The notes: generated by a model from the sequence alone, not told the origin. Positions 49,787 through 58,326 are shown, numbered from the stretch's first letter. The stretch: DNA of 64,000 bases from Neptunomonas japonica JAMM 1380 (GCF_016592555.1 NZ_AP014546.1:1-64000); one strand, 5' to 3'. Translations and numbers: made by a program.

Positions 49787-50683
49787 TTACCAACCCGCTT
49801 GTTGCTTAACTGTTAAAGCAGGCCTAAAGTTTTGTGCTGCAGACTTTAAGGTTAGCTCTTTTGCTTTGCTCATATCTTTAGTAACCGCTTCACCCCGTAA
49901 ATACATTTGGCCAAGCCAGAACTGTGCCGCCGCATGATTCTTTTTTGCTAAGGCCTGATAAATTTTCGCTGCTTTGCTTTTGTTTGGTTTAATGCCATAA
50001 CCATTTGAAAGCATGTAAGCATATTCAAACTGAGCCGTTGTATTGCTTTTATCTGCAGCAACTTTAAAGTTGCCTAAAGCCCTCTTAAACCAGTAATGGG
50101 ATTTTTTCTGGTTTTTTTCAATACCCTCACGGCCGTCTCTGTACCAGTAAGCAAGTTGCTTTTGAGCCATGGGGTTCTTGTCTTGTGCTGATTTAAGCAT
50201 CCATTTTTCAGCTAAAAATACATCTTTAGCGACGCCCTCACCCCGCAACAACTGAATGGCATAGTCAAATTTTGCATGTTTATGCCCTACTTCAGCGGCC
50301 AGTCTAAATAACTCAGCGGCCTGTTTTATATCTTTCGCTACACCAGCGCCAGCAGCATAGTTGTGCCCGAGTGTATGCAAAGCATCAGGGTGTTTTTTAT
50401 TAGCGGCTATAACTAGATATTCTTTCGCCTTACGGTGATCTACAGAAGTGCCAATTCCATTCGTATACAAAAGATAGAGTAAATATGATGAATGTATATG
50501 GCCTTTATCTGAGGCGATAACAAGGTGTTCAACAGCTTTTTGGGGGTGACGGTTTGCACGATCAAGGTAGCTAATACCTTTTTTATATAAAGAATCTGCA
50601 GATAATGAGGGGGCTATTTCTTTAGAGTTTACATGTAAGGGAATTAAACATAGAACGATAATAACAAAACGTAAGAGCTGCAT
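49787..50683 (-). CDS. Sel1-like repeat (SLR) exported protein
   Basis: This 298-aa protein has a signal peptide (MQLLRFVIIVLCLIPLHVNS). About six to seven Sel1-like tetratricopeptide-type repeats follow, for example HPDALHTLGHNYAAGAGVAKDIKQAAELFRLAAEVGH, AKFDYAIQLLRGEGVAKDVFLAEKWMLKSAQDKN and AAQFWLGQMYLRGEAVTKDMSKAKELTLKSA. SLR proteins are scaffolds for protein interaction. The ATG at 50683 has AAGGGG eight bases upstream and directly opens the signal peptide. An ATG at 50710 would add nine residues. Its partner is unknown. Confidence 0.92.
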   Translation of the reverse strand: MQLLRFVIIVLCLIPLHVNSKEIAPSLSADSLYKKGISYLDRANRHPQKAVEHLVIASDKGHIHSSYLLYLLYTNGIGTSVDHRKAKEYLVIAANKKHPDALHTLGHNYAAGAGVAKDIKQAAELFRLAAEVGHKHAKFDYAIQLLRGEGVAKDVFLAEKWMLKSAQDKNPMAQKQLAYWYRDGREGIEKNQKKSHYWFKRALGNFKVAADKSNTTAQFEYAYMLSNGYGIKPNKSKAAKIYQALAKKNHAAAQFWLGQMYLRGEAVTKDMSKAKELTLKSAAQNFRPALTVKQQAGW

Positions 50684-51031
50684 AATATAACCCCTTTTGT
50701 TTTTAATCACTAAGCTAGAAACACAACGTGAGTGCTACTAAAAGCATATGTTCATACAAGTTATATAAAGACTATAAAAGCAGAAAATTATATTATCAAT
50801 AAAAGCATTGAAGAACAGGGGTATAAAGAGCCTGAAAAATAATATTATTAAAACTATGCCTACGGTTTAATGTTATTAATTAAAGTACGGTTTTATTCGT
50901 GTTTTTTTGATTAGAAGCAATAATATAAAATATTTTATAATTGTTTTCTTATTTCACTTTGGTTTCAGCTAGTGGTTTTAAAGTAGCACCATCAACAGCG
51001 AAACACGCTGCACAACTTTAAGGAAACGACT
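50684..51031. other. AT-rich divergent intergenic region (Sel1 gene / copy B)
   Basis: This stretch of about 350 bp has no gene. The left part (50700-50940) is A+T rich without a recognised element. The last 90 bp (50942-51031) are the conserved leader of copy B. Confidence 0.6.
50942..51031 (+). promoter_or_regulatory. Conserved leader of secreted-protein copy B
   Basis: It has the same layout as before copy A. TTTCAC and TTTCAG are 11 bp apart (50952-50957, 50963-50968). TTAAAGT (50978-50984) is complementary to ACTTTAA (51015-51021), next to the ribosome-site GG. CAGCG (50996-51000) pairs with CGCTG (51006-51010) around AAACA. Confidence 0.6.
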
Positions 51032-51319
51032 ATGAAAACTTTACTGACAACAGCTCTTCTTGCTTCTGCCCTTTTCACTTCACAGGCGTTTGCTGGTGGC
51101 CTAAGTGACTTTTCTGCACAGTCTGTTGAATCAAACTTAGCAGCAGTCAATCTGACTTCAGCACAAGGTTTTGTATCAGTTGATAGCCCGCTGTCTGACT
51201 TAGGTGCATCAGTGGAAGCGCAATTAAGTAACGATAGTCACCGTACTGTTAGTACTACAAGTTACAATTTTGTAGCGGGTTTGGATGTACCAGCTCAGTC
51301 ACAAGAAGCTTTATTATAA
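51032..51319 (+). CDS. Small secreted protein, unrecognised three-copy family (copy B)
   Basis: This 95-aa protein has signal peptide MKTLLTTALLASALFTSQAFA and a 74-residue mature chain starting GGLSDFSAQSVESNLAAVNL and ending LDVPAQSQEALL. It has one Arg and no Lys, Cys or Trp. The core SPLSDLGASVEAQL matches copies A and C. No known domain is recognised. The ribosome site AAGGAAACGAC and the leader are family-specific. It is convergent with a DUF1127 gene, with a strong hairpin (51377-51395) between them. Confidence 0.85.
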   Translation: MKTLLTTALLASALFTSQAFAGGLSDFSAQSVESNLAAVNLTSAQGFVSVDSPLSDLGASVEAQLSNDSHRTVSTTSYNFVAGLDVPAQSQEALL

Positions 51320-51376
51320 GCGCCGAGTATTTAACGTAATTTTTTTAATACATTGCTTAACGGTAGTTGTTAAAAG

Positions 51377-51395
51377 ATGGGAGGCTACCTCCCAT
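51377..51395. terminator. Hairpin between copy B and DUF1127 gene
   Basis: ATGGGAGG and CCTCCCAT form an 8-bp stem around CTA between two convergent genes. The T-content after it is modest (TATTTCTAT on the plus strand). Confidence 0.6.
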
Positions 51396-51441
51396 GCTAT
51401 TTCTATCGTCCAGCGTAATCTCCTTGTTCTACTTACCCTTA

Positions 51442-51678
51442 TCAGTCCTTCCAAAAGGATTTATCCGCTTCTTGCTGTGCCTCCCCCGTGCTAATACCGA
51501 TATCTTTTAATTGATAAGCACTGAGTTGGGATAACTGTCGGCGAGTTCTCCAGTTCATACGCCAATGTTGTAGGCGCTCCTTCCAGTGTTGTAGCGTCTG
51601 TTGTAACTGCGTTGTGAATTTAGCATTTTGGGTATCTCTAAATATAGTTTTTCTTAAGCATATATCGTTAGTGTTCAT
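51442..51678 (-). CDS. DUF1127 domain-containing protein
   Basis: This 78-aa basic protein has the C-terminal DUF1127 motif WRTRRQLSQLSAYQLKDIGISTGEAQQEADKSFW. This arginine-rich family includes small proteins that affect RNA turnover, phosphate or carbon metabolism and envelope traits in several proteobacteria. The N-terminal about 35 residues are variable. It is divergent from a GcvA-type LysR gene (51835), a pairing commonly seen for DUF1127 genes, so regulation by that LysR protein is likely by context only. Confidence 0.92.
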   Translation of the reverse strand: MNTNDICLRKTIFRDTQNAKFTTQLQQTLQHWKERLQHWRMNWRTRRQLSQLSAYQLKDIGISTGEAQQEADKSFWKD

Positions 51679-51834
51679 TGTCCTTCCTCATCAGTGTTCG
51701 GTTTTATCTACGTTATTAAAAAATAAAACGCCGTTTTTGCGGCTTATGAGGTTATTTTTATCGAACGGATGGCAGACGACAAACGAGTAATTCGTCAGTA
51801 TGATTAAGAAAATCTAATCTATATGTGGGCATCT

Positions 51835-52773
51835 ATGAACAGACTACCTTCATTAAAAGCGCTTCAGGCCTTCTATTACGCTGCGCAAGATCAGAGCTTT
51901 AAACAGGCTGCTGAGCGTTTGCATGTAACACAAGCTGCTATTAGCCAGCAGATTAAAACCTTGGAACAGCAGCTTGGAGTATCGTTGTTCAAGCGTATGA
52001 CGCGTGAGGTGGTATTAACACCGGAGGGCATGCAGCTTTTGCCTTTTGTTAATAAGGCGTTTTCTTTGTTTGAGCAAGGAGTAGCTGAGCTAGGGCAGGA
52101 TGCGCAGCCAAATAGATTAACGCTGAGTGTTCTACCGTCATTTGCTGGGCGCTGGTTAGTACCAAGGTTAGGTATATTTCAACAGCACTACCCTGAACTT
52201 ATTATTCATTTGACGCCTAGCTTAAAGTTAGGTTCATTTGAGGCAAACGATTTGGACCTAGCGGTACGTTTTGGTAGAGGAAAATATCCCGGATTGAGTG
52301 CTCGATTACTGCAAAAAGAGTATTTACTACCGGTGTGCCATCCGTCGCTGCTTGATCATATGCAGCCGATTGCCGAGCAATTAGTAAAGCTACCGCTATT
52401 AGCTGATGATGCCCCTGATATGAAAGAGGTCTGGCCTCAGTTTGAGCAGGCGTTGGGTATGCCTTTACCGCAAAACACAACACGCTTGTATGTATCCGAC
52501 TCTACCATGCTTGTAGAGGCATTATTAAGCGGCCAAGGTTTTGCGATGTTACGCTTTAGTTTGGCGTATGAACTATTACAACGTGGACAACTCATCTGCC
52601 CTTTGCCTATTTATATTAAGTCTATTTACGACTACTACTTAGTAGCGCCTGAGTCTTATTTTAAACGCCCTAAGGTTGTTCAATTTGAAGGATGGATACG
52701 GCAAGAGATTAAGGAAATAGATCACAGTTGGCAGCAGTTTACTAAGCTATCATCTGACGGTGACCATGCTTAA
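51835..52773 (+). CDS. LysR family transcriptional regulator, GcvA-like
   Basis: This 312-aa regulator begins MNRLPSLKALQAFYYAAQDQSFKQAAERLHVTQAAISQQIKTLEQQLGVSLFKR, the typical GcvA-subgroup opening. A LysR substrate domain with SVLPSFAGRWLVPRLGIF and DLAVRFGRGKYPGLSARLL follows. I chose the ATG at 51835 on family grounds; an ATG at 51823 would add MWAS. It is divergent from the DUF1127 gene and followed after 118 bp by copy C of the small secreted family, so either may be a target. Confidence 0.9.
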   Translation: MNRLPSLKALQAFYYAAQDQSFKQAAERLHVTQAAISQQIKTLEQQLGVSLFKRMTREVVLTPEGMQLLPFVNKAFSLFEQGVAELGQDAQPNRLTLSVLPSFAGRWLVPRLGIFQQHYPELIIHLTPSLKLGSFEANDLDLAVRFGRGKYPGLSARLLQKEYLLPVCHPSLLDHMQPIAEQLVKLPLLADDAPDMKEVWPQFEQALGMPLPQNTTRLYVSDSTMLVEALLSGQGFAMLRFSLAYELLQRGQLICPLPIYIKSIYDYYLVAPESYFKRPKVVQFEGWIRQEIKEIDHSWQQFTKLSSDGDHA

Positions 52774-52775
52774 TT

Positions 52776-52891
52776 ACATATAACTAAAACAATATTAAAA
52801 AATGTTTTCTTATTTCAGTTTGGTTTCAGCTACAGGTTTTAAAGTAGCACCATCACAGCGAATCACGCTGAACAACTTTAAGGAAACGACC
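52776..52891 (+). promoter_or_regulatory. Conserved leader of secreted-protein copy C
   Basis: It has the same elements as copies A and B. TTTCAG repeats lie at 52813-52818 and 52824-52829 (11 bp apart). TTAAAGT (52839-52845) is complementary to ACTTTAA (52875-52881), and CAGCG (52856-52860) pairs with CGCTG (52866-52870) around AATCA. Similarity to copy A continues upstream to ATTACATATAAC. Confidence 0.6.
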
Positions 52892-53179
52892 ATGAAAACA
52901 ATACTAACGACGGCTCTACTTTCTTCAGCTCTTTTCGCTTCACAGGCATTTGCCGGTGGTTTAAGTGATTTTTCTGCTCAGTCTATTGAAGCTAACTTAG
53001 CGGCAGGCCATGTTGTAACTGCGCAAGGCTTTGAGTCTGCTAGCAGCCCGCTGACTAACTTAGGCGCATCTACACAAGCGCATTTAGGTGATGGCAGTCA
53101 CAGCAACGTAAATCAGGCACATAGTAACGCTGTAGTGAGCTTTGGTTTAGACGTTCCAGCACACTCTAGCGAAGTTTAG
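52892..53179 (+). CDS. Small secreted protein, unrecognised three-copy family (copy C)
   Basis: This 95-aa protein has signal peptide MKTILTTALLSSALFASQAFA and a 74-residue mature chain starting GGLSDFSAQSIEANLAAGHV and ending LDVPAHSSEV. It has no Lys, Arg, Cys or Trp. It has several His in the middle (AHLGDGSH, NQAHSN). The core SPLTNLGASTQAHL matches the others. The frame is open further upstream to 52802, but the family leader and ribosome site AAGGAAACGAC fix the start at 52892. It lies just after a GcvA-type LysR gene. Confidence 0.85.
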   Translation: MKTILTTALLSSALFASQAFAGGLSDFSAQSIEANLAAGHVVTAQGFESASSPLTNLGASTQAHLGDGSHSNVNQAHSNAVVSFGLDVPAHSSEV

Positions 53180-53262
53180 TATTAGGGGACTAGTCTTTAA
53201 AATAGTACGGACTTCTACAAGCAATAGGGGTATTGCTTATCTACATTAAAGCGCATTTTTTT

Positions 53263-53284
53263 GAACCGGCTAATTAGCCGGTTC
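53263..53284. terminator. Perfect 22-bp palindrome over the stop codon of the deiminase-like gene
   Basis: GAACCGGC and GCCGGTTC flank TAATTA. The stop codon of the leftward gene is inside. On the plus strand a run of seven T lies before it rather than after, so it looks like a hairpin stop for both converging units but not a classical U-tract terminator in either direction. Confidence 0.5.
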
Positions 53285-54364
53285 TTGCTGTGTCGCGCAG
53301 TGAATGCTCCCTCCTCCACTGGCTATTCCATCAATAGAAATCTGTTCGATTTGGTGCTCAGGAAAGGCTTTGACTAGTTGGTTTTTAGCAGCGCTATCGG
53401 CTATTTTGTCACCAAATTTTTGCATAATAATGGCACCATTACAGGCGTAATAGCCGACATAGCCTGCCGCGAAGTCTCTAGTTCCGTATCTTGTATTGAT
53501 ATCCCAGGGAGTATCTAAAATAACCAGTTCAAGATTATTGCCCTGCGCATCGCTCGCTTTACTCAGAGTATTTATATTGTCGCGGGTGATTGTGTAATCG
53601 TAAGAGTCTTTGTCTGTATCGCGGCTAACCGCAACAACACCCGGCTTGATGAAGCGGGCATAAAAATCGGTATGGCCATCGGTAATGTCTTTGCCTTTAA
53701 TGCCCTTCAGCCAGATGATTTTGGTTAATCCAAGTAGCTGCTTTAGCTCAGCTTCCACCTCTACTTTTGATTTTCCTGGGTTGCGATTCTTATTAAGAAT
53801 GCAGCTTTCAGTCAAAATAGCGGTACCGTGACCATCTAACTCAAAGCAGCCCCCTTCCATTACCACGTTAGAAACAATGCTTTTCGCTCCTGCTTGCTGG
53901 GCAACAAAGTCAGCTACTTTTGCATCGTATTTATAGGCTTGATCTTCACCCCAGCCATTAAAGTTAAAGCTAACCGCTGCTTTTTCCCCTGCGCTATTGG
54001 TTATAAATGCTGGCCCAGTGTCTCTCATCCATAAATCATTTAAGGGGAACTCAATTAAGTCGATGGGATGATTGTGGTTGTCTAAGCCTCCCAGAAGCGC
54101 TAATGCCGTGTCGTAGTCTTGCTGGCGTACTAATAAGGAGACAGGTTCATATTTGGCAATAGTTTTAGCAATAGTCGCTAAGTTACGTTGAACTTCGGGT
54201 ACTTGGTGCGCTTCCCAAATGTCGTAGCTAGCGATAAATGCCATCCAAGTACGTTTATGTGGGGCGCTTTCATCAGGCATGTGATTTTGCCCAAAAGCAC
54301 GCTGCGCTAAAAAACCACCACTGAGAAGCGATAAGAGCTGCAAAAAGCGACGCCTACTGGGCAT
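53270..54364 (-). CDS. Exported agmatine deiminase / peptidyl-arginine deiminase-like enzyme
   Basis: This 364-aa enzyme is of the bacterial PAD_porph family, which includes agmatine deiminase (agmatine to N-carbamoylputrescine) and Porphyromonas peptidyl-arginine deiminase. The guanidino-group catalytic set is intact: NDLWMRDTGP (about residue 110), MEGGCFELDG (about 166), DGHTDFYARF (about 227) and the nucleophile Cys in GGGSIHCATQ (about 357). Unlike cytosolic AguA it has a leader (SRRRFLQLLSLLSGGFLAQRAFG) with an Arg-rich Tat-like start, so it is exported. No putrescine genes adjoin. The real substrate, free agmatine or peptide arginine, is open. Confidence 0.9.
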   Translation of the reverse strand: MPSRRRFLQLLSLLSGGFLAQRAFGQNHMPDESAPHKRTWMAFIASYDIWEAHQVPEVQRNLATIAKTIAKYEPVSLLVRQQDYDTALALLGGLDNHNHPIDLIEFPLNDLWMRDTGPAFITNSAGEKAAVSFNFNGWGEDQAYKYDAKVADFVAQQAGAKSIVSNVVMEGGCFELDGHGTAILTESCILNKNRNPGKSKVEVEAELKQLLGLTKIIWLKGIKGKDITDGHTDFYARFIKPGVVAVSRDTDKDSYDYTITRDNINTLSKASDAQGNNLELVILDTPWDINTRYGTRDFAAGYVGYYACNGAIIMQKFGDKIADSAAKNQLVKAFPEHQIEQISIDGIASGGGSIHCATQQEPAN

Positions 54365-54378
54365 TGAGTAAACTCCGG

Positions 54379-55161
54379 TTACTTTTGCGAGACGTTCTCA
54401 TCATATATATACGGCGCCAATAGAGTAAACCAGCTATGGCTGAGGCTGTTATATTCTTCTATACACAACTCCGCACGACCTTCTGAAAAGTCGGCATCTT
54501 CTGCGATATGGGCATATTTTTCTGGGTTACTGCCATAAACATGGCATAAGGTGCTGTAATAGCGCTGAACGTCTAGACTATGTTCATCCCAGAAATCATC
54601 CTCCTCAAAGGTTTCGCTGTCAGTGCTTTCGAAATCAAATAAATCGGCCGCACTAATGGCAATTTCTTGGCCTTCATTAAAGAACTCGATTAATAAAACC
54701 GAAGCCAGGCTGTCAGCAGCATCTTCTTCTTTACCTACAATGGGAAGCTCATGCATAAATATGAGTGCATGGGCCAGCTCATGAAACAAGGTGTGCATGA
54801 CGGCATCCATTGTAGCTGCAGCGATACTGCGGCCTGAGTCATCATACTTGGCCGTAATAAAGCGTGACTCCACTTTTTTGATAAAGCTGTAGGGAATCAA
54901 GATCTGTAGAGAGTCTCCATCAAACAACGGGCCATCTTTACCGCCAAAGATGATCTGCAACGGTGCCTCTAAACGAAATGTATCGTTTATCAGGTCCAGC
55001 GTTTCTGGTATCTCGCTAGATGCTTTAAGCTGCTGTTCAATGCGGATTTCAATTTTATCCACAGGCGCTTGGTAGATAATACTGACTTGGCTTTGTGCGT
55101 GTGCAAGGCTTACTGCCAGTATACTAGAGAGTAAGAGAACAATTTTGTATGCTGCCCGCAT
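54379..55161 (-). CDS. DUF4344 putative metallopeptidase
   Basis: This 260-aa exported protein has signal peptide MRAAYKIVLLLSSILAVSLAHA and a DUF4344-type region. The zinc motif HELAH (TLFHELAHALIFMHELP, about residue 128) is followed by EEDAADSLAS, which supplies a likely third ligand. That layout is gluzincin-like. The ATG at 55161 has AGAGGAA upstream and opens the signal peptide; an ATG at 55206 would add 15 residues. It sits 14 bp upstream of the deiminase-like gene and may be co-transcribed with it and the carbonic anhydrase-like gene. Confidence 0.85.
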   Translation of the reverse strand: MRAAYKIVLLLSSILAVSLAHAQSQVSIIYQAPVDKIEIRIEQQLKASSEIPETLDLINDTFRLEAPLQIIFGGKDGPLFDGDSLQILIPYSFIKKVESRFITAKYDDSGRSIAAATMDAVMHTLFHELAHALIFMHELPIVGKEEDAADSLASVLLIEFFNEGQEIAISAADLFDFESTDSETFEEDDFWDEHSLDVQRYYSTLCHVYGSNPEKYAHIAEDADFSEGRAELCIEEYNSLSHSWFTLLAPYIYDENVSQK

Positions 55162-55196
55162 CACTGTATTTCCTCTAACAAAAATGATAACTCGTG

Positions 55197-55736
55197 TTAT
55201 ACCCATTCTTCTTGGAGATGCTGGTCTTTGAGTTTTACGTAGTTACCGGCAGTATAGGTAAAATAGCTCATCTCTTTCTCTGTAAGCGCCCTCACCTGCT
55301 TGGCAGGCCTGCCAACATATAAAAAGCCACTGGCCAGTGTTTTGCCTGGAGGAACTAAGCTTCCTGCCCCTACAACAACATCTGACTCAACGACTGCGCC
55401 ATCCATGATCATTGCACCCATACCTACTAAAACACGATCGCCAATTGAGCAACCGTGCAGCATTGCTTGGTGCCCAACAGTTACATGGTCGCCAATGACC
55501 AGAGGGTAGCCATCAGGGTTATAAGGGCCTGCATGTGTGATATGTAGAATGGATCCATCTTGTATGCTGCACGAGTGACCAATACGGATACGATGCATAT
55601 CGCCACGAATCACAACAAGTGGCCAAACCGAGCTATCAGCACCGATTTTTACATCACCCAGTACCACCGCAGATGGATCCACAAAGACTTTATCGCCAAG
55701 TGTGGGTGTCATTCCTTGAAAAGATCGAATATTCAT
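55197..55736 (-). CDS. Gamma-carbonic anhydrase family protein (YrdA-like)
   Basis: This 179-aa left-handed beta-helix protein is of the gamma-CA/YrdA/PaaY family. It has hexapeptide repeats, for example AVVLGDVKIGADSSVWPLVVIRGDMHRIRIGHSCSIQDGSILH and VTVGHQAMLHGCSIGDRVLVGMGAMIMDGAVV. The His ligands for the metal are present (SILHITH, VGHQAMLHGC). Activity as a carbonic anhydrase is uncertain for this subgroup. The ATG at 55736 has GAGTGAG upstream; a GTG at 55745 is the alternative. It is divergent from prlC. Confidence 0.93.
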   Translation of the reverse strand: MNIRSFQGMTPTLGDKVFVDPSAVVLGDVKIGADSSVWPLVVIRGDMHRIRIGHSCSIQDGSILHITHAGPYNPDGYPLVIGDHVTVGHQAMLHGCSIGDRVLVGMGAMIMDGAVVESDVVVGAGSLVPPGKTLASGFLYVGRPAKQVRALTEKEMSYFTYTAGNYVKLKDQHLQEEWV

Positions 55737-55926
55737 TAAACTCACTCGCTTGCATCGCCATAATCAGTCCCCATTGTATACTAATCACTATTTTCTGTTG
55801 TATTGACATAAGTACTGCATAAGCAGCTACCAAGCACTGGCATGAACAGTTACGAGAGTATTTACGGCTGTACTGACATGTATATGGCTGCGTGCAGACA
55901 TACAAAAGCCCGATTTGGAGAAATCA

Positions 55927-57957
55927 ATGAGCAACCCGTTATTGGAATCTACCCTGTTACCTCCTTTTAGCCTGATCAAACCGGCTGATATATCCCCAGC
56001 GGTTGATCAACTGTTACAACAAGGGCGTGAGCAAATTGCTAAATTAAATACTGACGTGAGCAGTGCAGACTGGGATAAAGTCATTGCGCCGTTAGATAGT
56101 ATTAATGATGCGCTAAGTCAGGCGTGGTCACCGGTATCACACCTAAATAGCGTGTTGAACAGTGATGAACTGCGTGAGGCTTATAACGAGAATTTACCTA
56201 AGCTATCTGTCTATTGGACGGAGATGGGTCAAAATGAAGACTTATTCAATGCTTATCAGCGCGTTGCTGAACTGTCCTCAAACTTAGATGCGGCTCAGAA
56301 AACAGTCATAGCACATAACCTACGTGATTTTCGTTTATCAGGTATTGATCTGCCTGTGGATAAAAAACAGCGCTATGCTGATATTAGCCAACGCTTGTCT
56401 GAGTTGAGTACAAAGTTCTCTGAAAATGTGATGGATGCTACGCAAGGCTGGGAAAAGCTAATCGCTGATCCAGCATTGTTAAAAGGTATGCCAGAAATGT
56501 CGCTAGCGGCAGCAAAACAGGCCGCCGAAGAAAAAGGTAAAGAAGGCTACTTGCTCACGCTTGAATTCCCTTCTTACTTTCCGGTGATTACGCATTGTGA
56601 TGACCAAGCATTACGCCGTGAAGTGTATGAAGCCTTTGCCACACGTGCTTCAGACCAAGGGCCAAATGCAGGCCAGTGGGATAACTCAGAGGTGATGACT
56701 GAAATCCTGACATTGCGCCAAGAGATGTCCGCGCTGTTGGGTTTTGATAGTTATGCTCATTACTCGCTAGCCACTAAGATGGCAGATACACCAGAGCAAG
56801 TGTTGCAGTTCTTATATGACCTTGCTGATAAAAGTGTGGATGTGGCTCGCCAGGAATACAAAGAACTCTGTGCGTTTGCCAAAGATGAGTTTGGCGCAGA
56901 GAGCGTTGAGTCGTGGGATGTGTCTTACTATTCTGAAAAGCTCAAACAAGCGCGCTATTCGTTATCGCAAGAAATGTTACGTCCTTACTTCCCATTTCCT
57001 AAAGTGCTAGAAGGAATGTTTGAAGTAGCAGGGCGCTTATTTAACATTGAAATTGAAGAAGTCTCCGAGGTTGATAGCTGGCATAGTGATGCACGTTTGT
57101 TTGTTGTTAAGCGCAACGCAGAAACCATCGCACGCTTTTATTTAGATCCTTATGCACGTGCTAATAAGCGTGGCGGAGCATGGATGGATGTGTGCCGTAC
57201 CCGCCGACGTTTAGAAGATGGCTCGTTACAGCTGCCAACAGCTTACCTTGTGTGTAACTTTAACGGCCCGGTAGGTGATGATCCTGCGTTATTAACACAT
57301 AACGAGGTGACTACCTTGTTCCATGAGTTTGGCCATGGTTTACATCACATGCTAACGCAAATGGAGTACGCTGATGTTAGTGGTATTAATGGCGTTGCCT
57401 GGGATGCTGTAGAGTTGCCGAGCCAGTTTATGGAAAACTGGTGTTGGGAGCCTGAAGCGCTAGAGATTATTTCTGGACACTACCAAACTGGCGAAACACT
57501 GCCTGCTGAGCTGCTAGATAAGATGCTAGCCGCTAAAAACTTCCAGTCTGCATTGATGATGGTTCGCCAGTTAGAGTTTTCTATTTTTGATTTTAAACTG
57601 CATCATGAGTTTGAAGCCGGTAAAACGGATATTCGCTCATTACTACAGGGTGTTCGCCAGCAAGTAGCTGCAATTACCCCGCCTGAGTTTAATCGTTTTC
57701 AACATAGTTTCAGCCATATATTTGGTGGCGGTTATGCGGCGGGCTACTATAGCTACAAATGGGCAGAAGTACTGTCTGCTGATGCCTTTTCTATGTTTGA
57801 AGAGCAGGGTGTGTTTAACCCAGAAGCAGGGCAGCGTTTCCGTGAAACCGTACTAGAACAAGGTGGCTCAAAAGAACCTATGGAGCTGTTTGTTGCTTTT
57901 CGTGGTCGTGAGCCCAAAGTTGATGCCTTGTTAAGACATTCCGGTATTAATGTTTAG
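55927..57957 (+). CDS. prlC: Oligopeptidase A (M3 metallopeptidase)
   Basis: This 676-aa cytosolic zinc oligopeptidase degrades short peptides and signal-peptide fragments. The catalytic motif is LFHEFGHGLHHML (about residue 465). The C-terminal FSHIFGGGYAAGYYSYKWAEVLSADAFSMFEEQG with the FGGGYAAGYYSY stretch is typical of OpdA/PrlC. The ATG at 55927 has TTGGAG upstream; a TTG at 55915 would add MEKS. It is followed 20 bp later by yheV, the usual prlC-yheV pair in gammaproteobacteria. Confidence 0.96.
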   Translation: MSNPLLESTLLPPFSLIKPADISPAVDQLLQQGREQIAKLNTDVSSADWDKVIAPLDSINDALSQAWSPVSHLNSVLNSDELREAYNENLPKLSVYWTEMGQNEDLFNAYQRVAELSSNLDAAQKTVIAHNLRDFRLSGIDLPVDKKQRYADISQRLSELSTKFSENVMDATQGWEKLIADPALLKGMPEMSLAAAKQAAEEKGKEGYLLTLEFPSYFPVITHCDDQALRREVYEAFATRASDQGPNAGQWDNSEVMTEILTLRQEMSALLGFDSYAHYSLATKMADTPEQVLQFLYDLADKSVDVARQEYKELCAFAKDEFGAESVESWDVSYYSEKLKQARYSLSQEMLRPYFPFPKVLEGMFEVAGRLFNIEIEEVSEVDSWHSDARLFVVKRNAETIARFYLDPYARANKRGGAWMDVCRTRRRLEDGSLQLPTAYLVCNFNGPVGDDPALLTHNEVTTLFHEFGHGLHHMLTQMEYADVSGINGVAWDAVELPSQFMENWCWEPEALEIISGHYQTGETLPAELLDKMLAAKNFQSALMMVRQLEFSIFDFKLHHEFEAGKTDIRSLLQGVRQQVAAITPPEFNRFQHSFSHIFGGGYAAGYYSYKWAEVLSADAFSMFEEQGVFNPEAGQRFRETVLEQGGSKEPMELFVAFRGREPKVDALLRHSGINV

Positions 57958-57977
57958 ATTTATAGTAAGGAATAGTT

Positions 57978-58256
57978 ATGTCGGTTATTAAACGTTTTGT
58001 AGCGGGGGCTGTGTGCCCTCGTTGTGGTGAGATGGATACTATTCGTGTTTATCGCAATGAGATTCGCGAATACCGTGAGTGCGTTAAGTGTGATTACGTA
58101 GATGGGCAAAACCTAGATGGCTCACCTGAGGAAGCAGAGCTAGAAACACGCGTAAATAAGCAGCAGCCTAAGCAGGCAGAGCCTAAACCTGATCCTAACC
58201 CAGCAGCTCAACCGTTGATGTTTGTACCCAACCCGGGTCAAAAGAAAAAAGAGTAA
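57978..58256 (+). CDS. yheV: YheV family zinc-ribbon protein
   Basis: This 92-aa protein starts MSVIKRFVAGAVCPRCGEMDTIRVY. It has two CxxC pairs (CPRC, about residue 13, and CVKCDY, about residue 35) that would bind one zinc, then a Lys/Pro-rich tail and LMFVPNPG. This matches YheV, a conserved gammaproteobacterial protein of unknown function encoded after prlC. Confidence 0.93.
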   Translation: MSVIKRFVAGAVCPRCGEMDTIRVYRNEIREYRECVKCDYVDGQNLDGSPEEAELETRVNKQQPKQAEPKPDPNPAAQPLMFVPNPGQKKKE

Positions 58257-58326
58257 GTGCTAATTAAGCCGCTCATTTAATCGATGTTGGTTTAAATGGG
58301 AGGCTAGCGCTAAAAAGGAGCTATTC

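Noticed and set aside
52802..52891. In-frame extension of copy C back to 52802 (adds about 30 residues)
   Set aside because: The extension translates the conserved non-coding leader. The same leader before copies A and B is not open in this way, and the signal peptide and ribosome site place the start at 52892.
47286..53179. Mobile element or transposon explanation for the repeated leader-plus-gene units
   Set aside because: No transposase, terminal inverted repeats or target duplications were seen around the three copies. Similarity covers only leader and gene.
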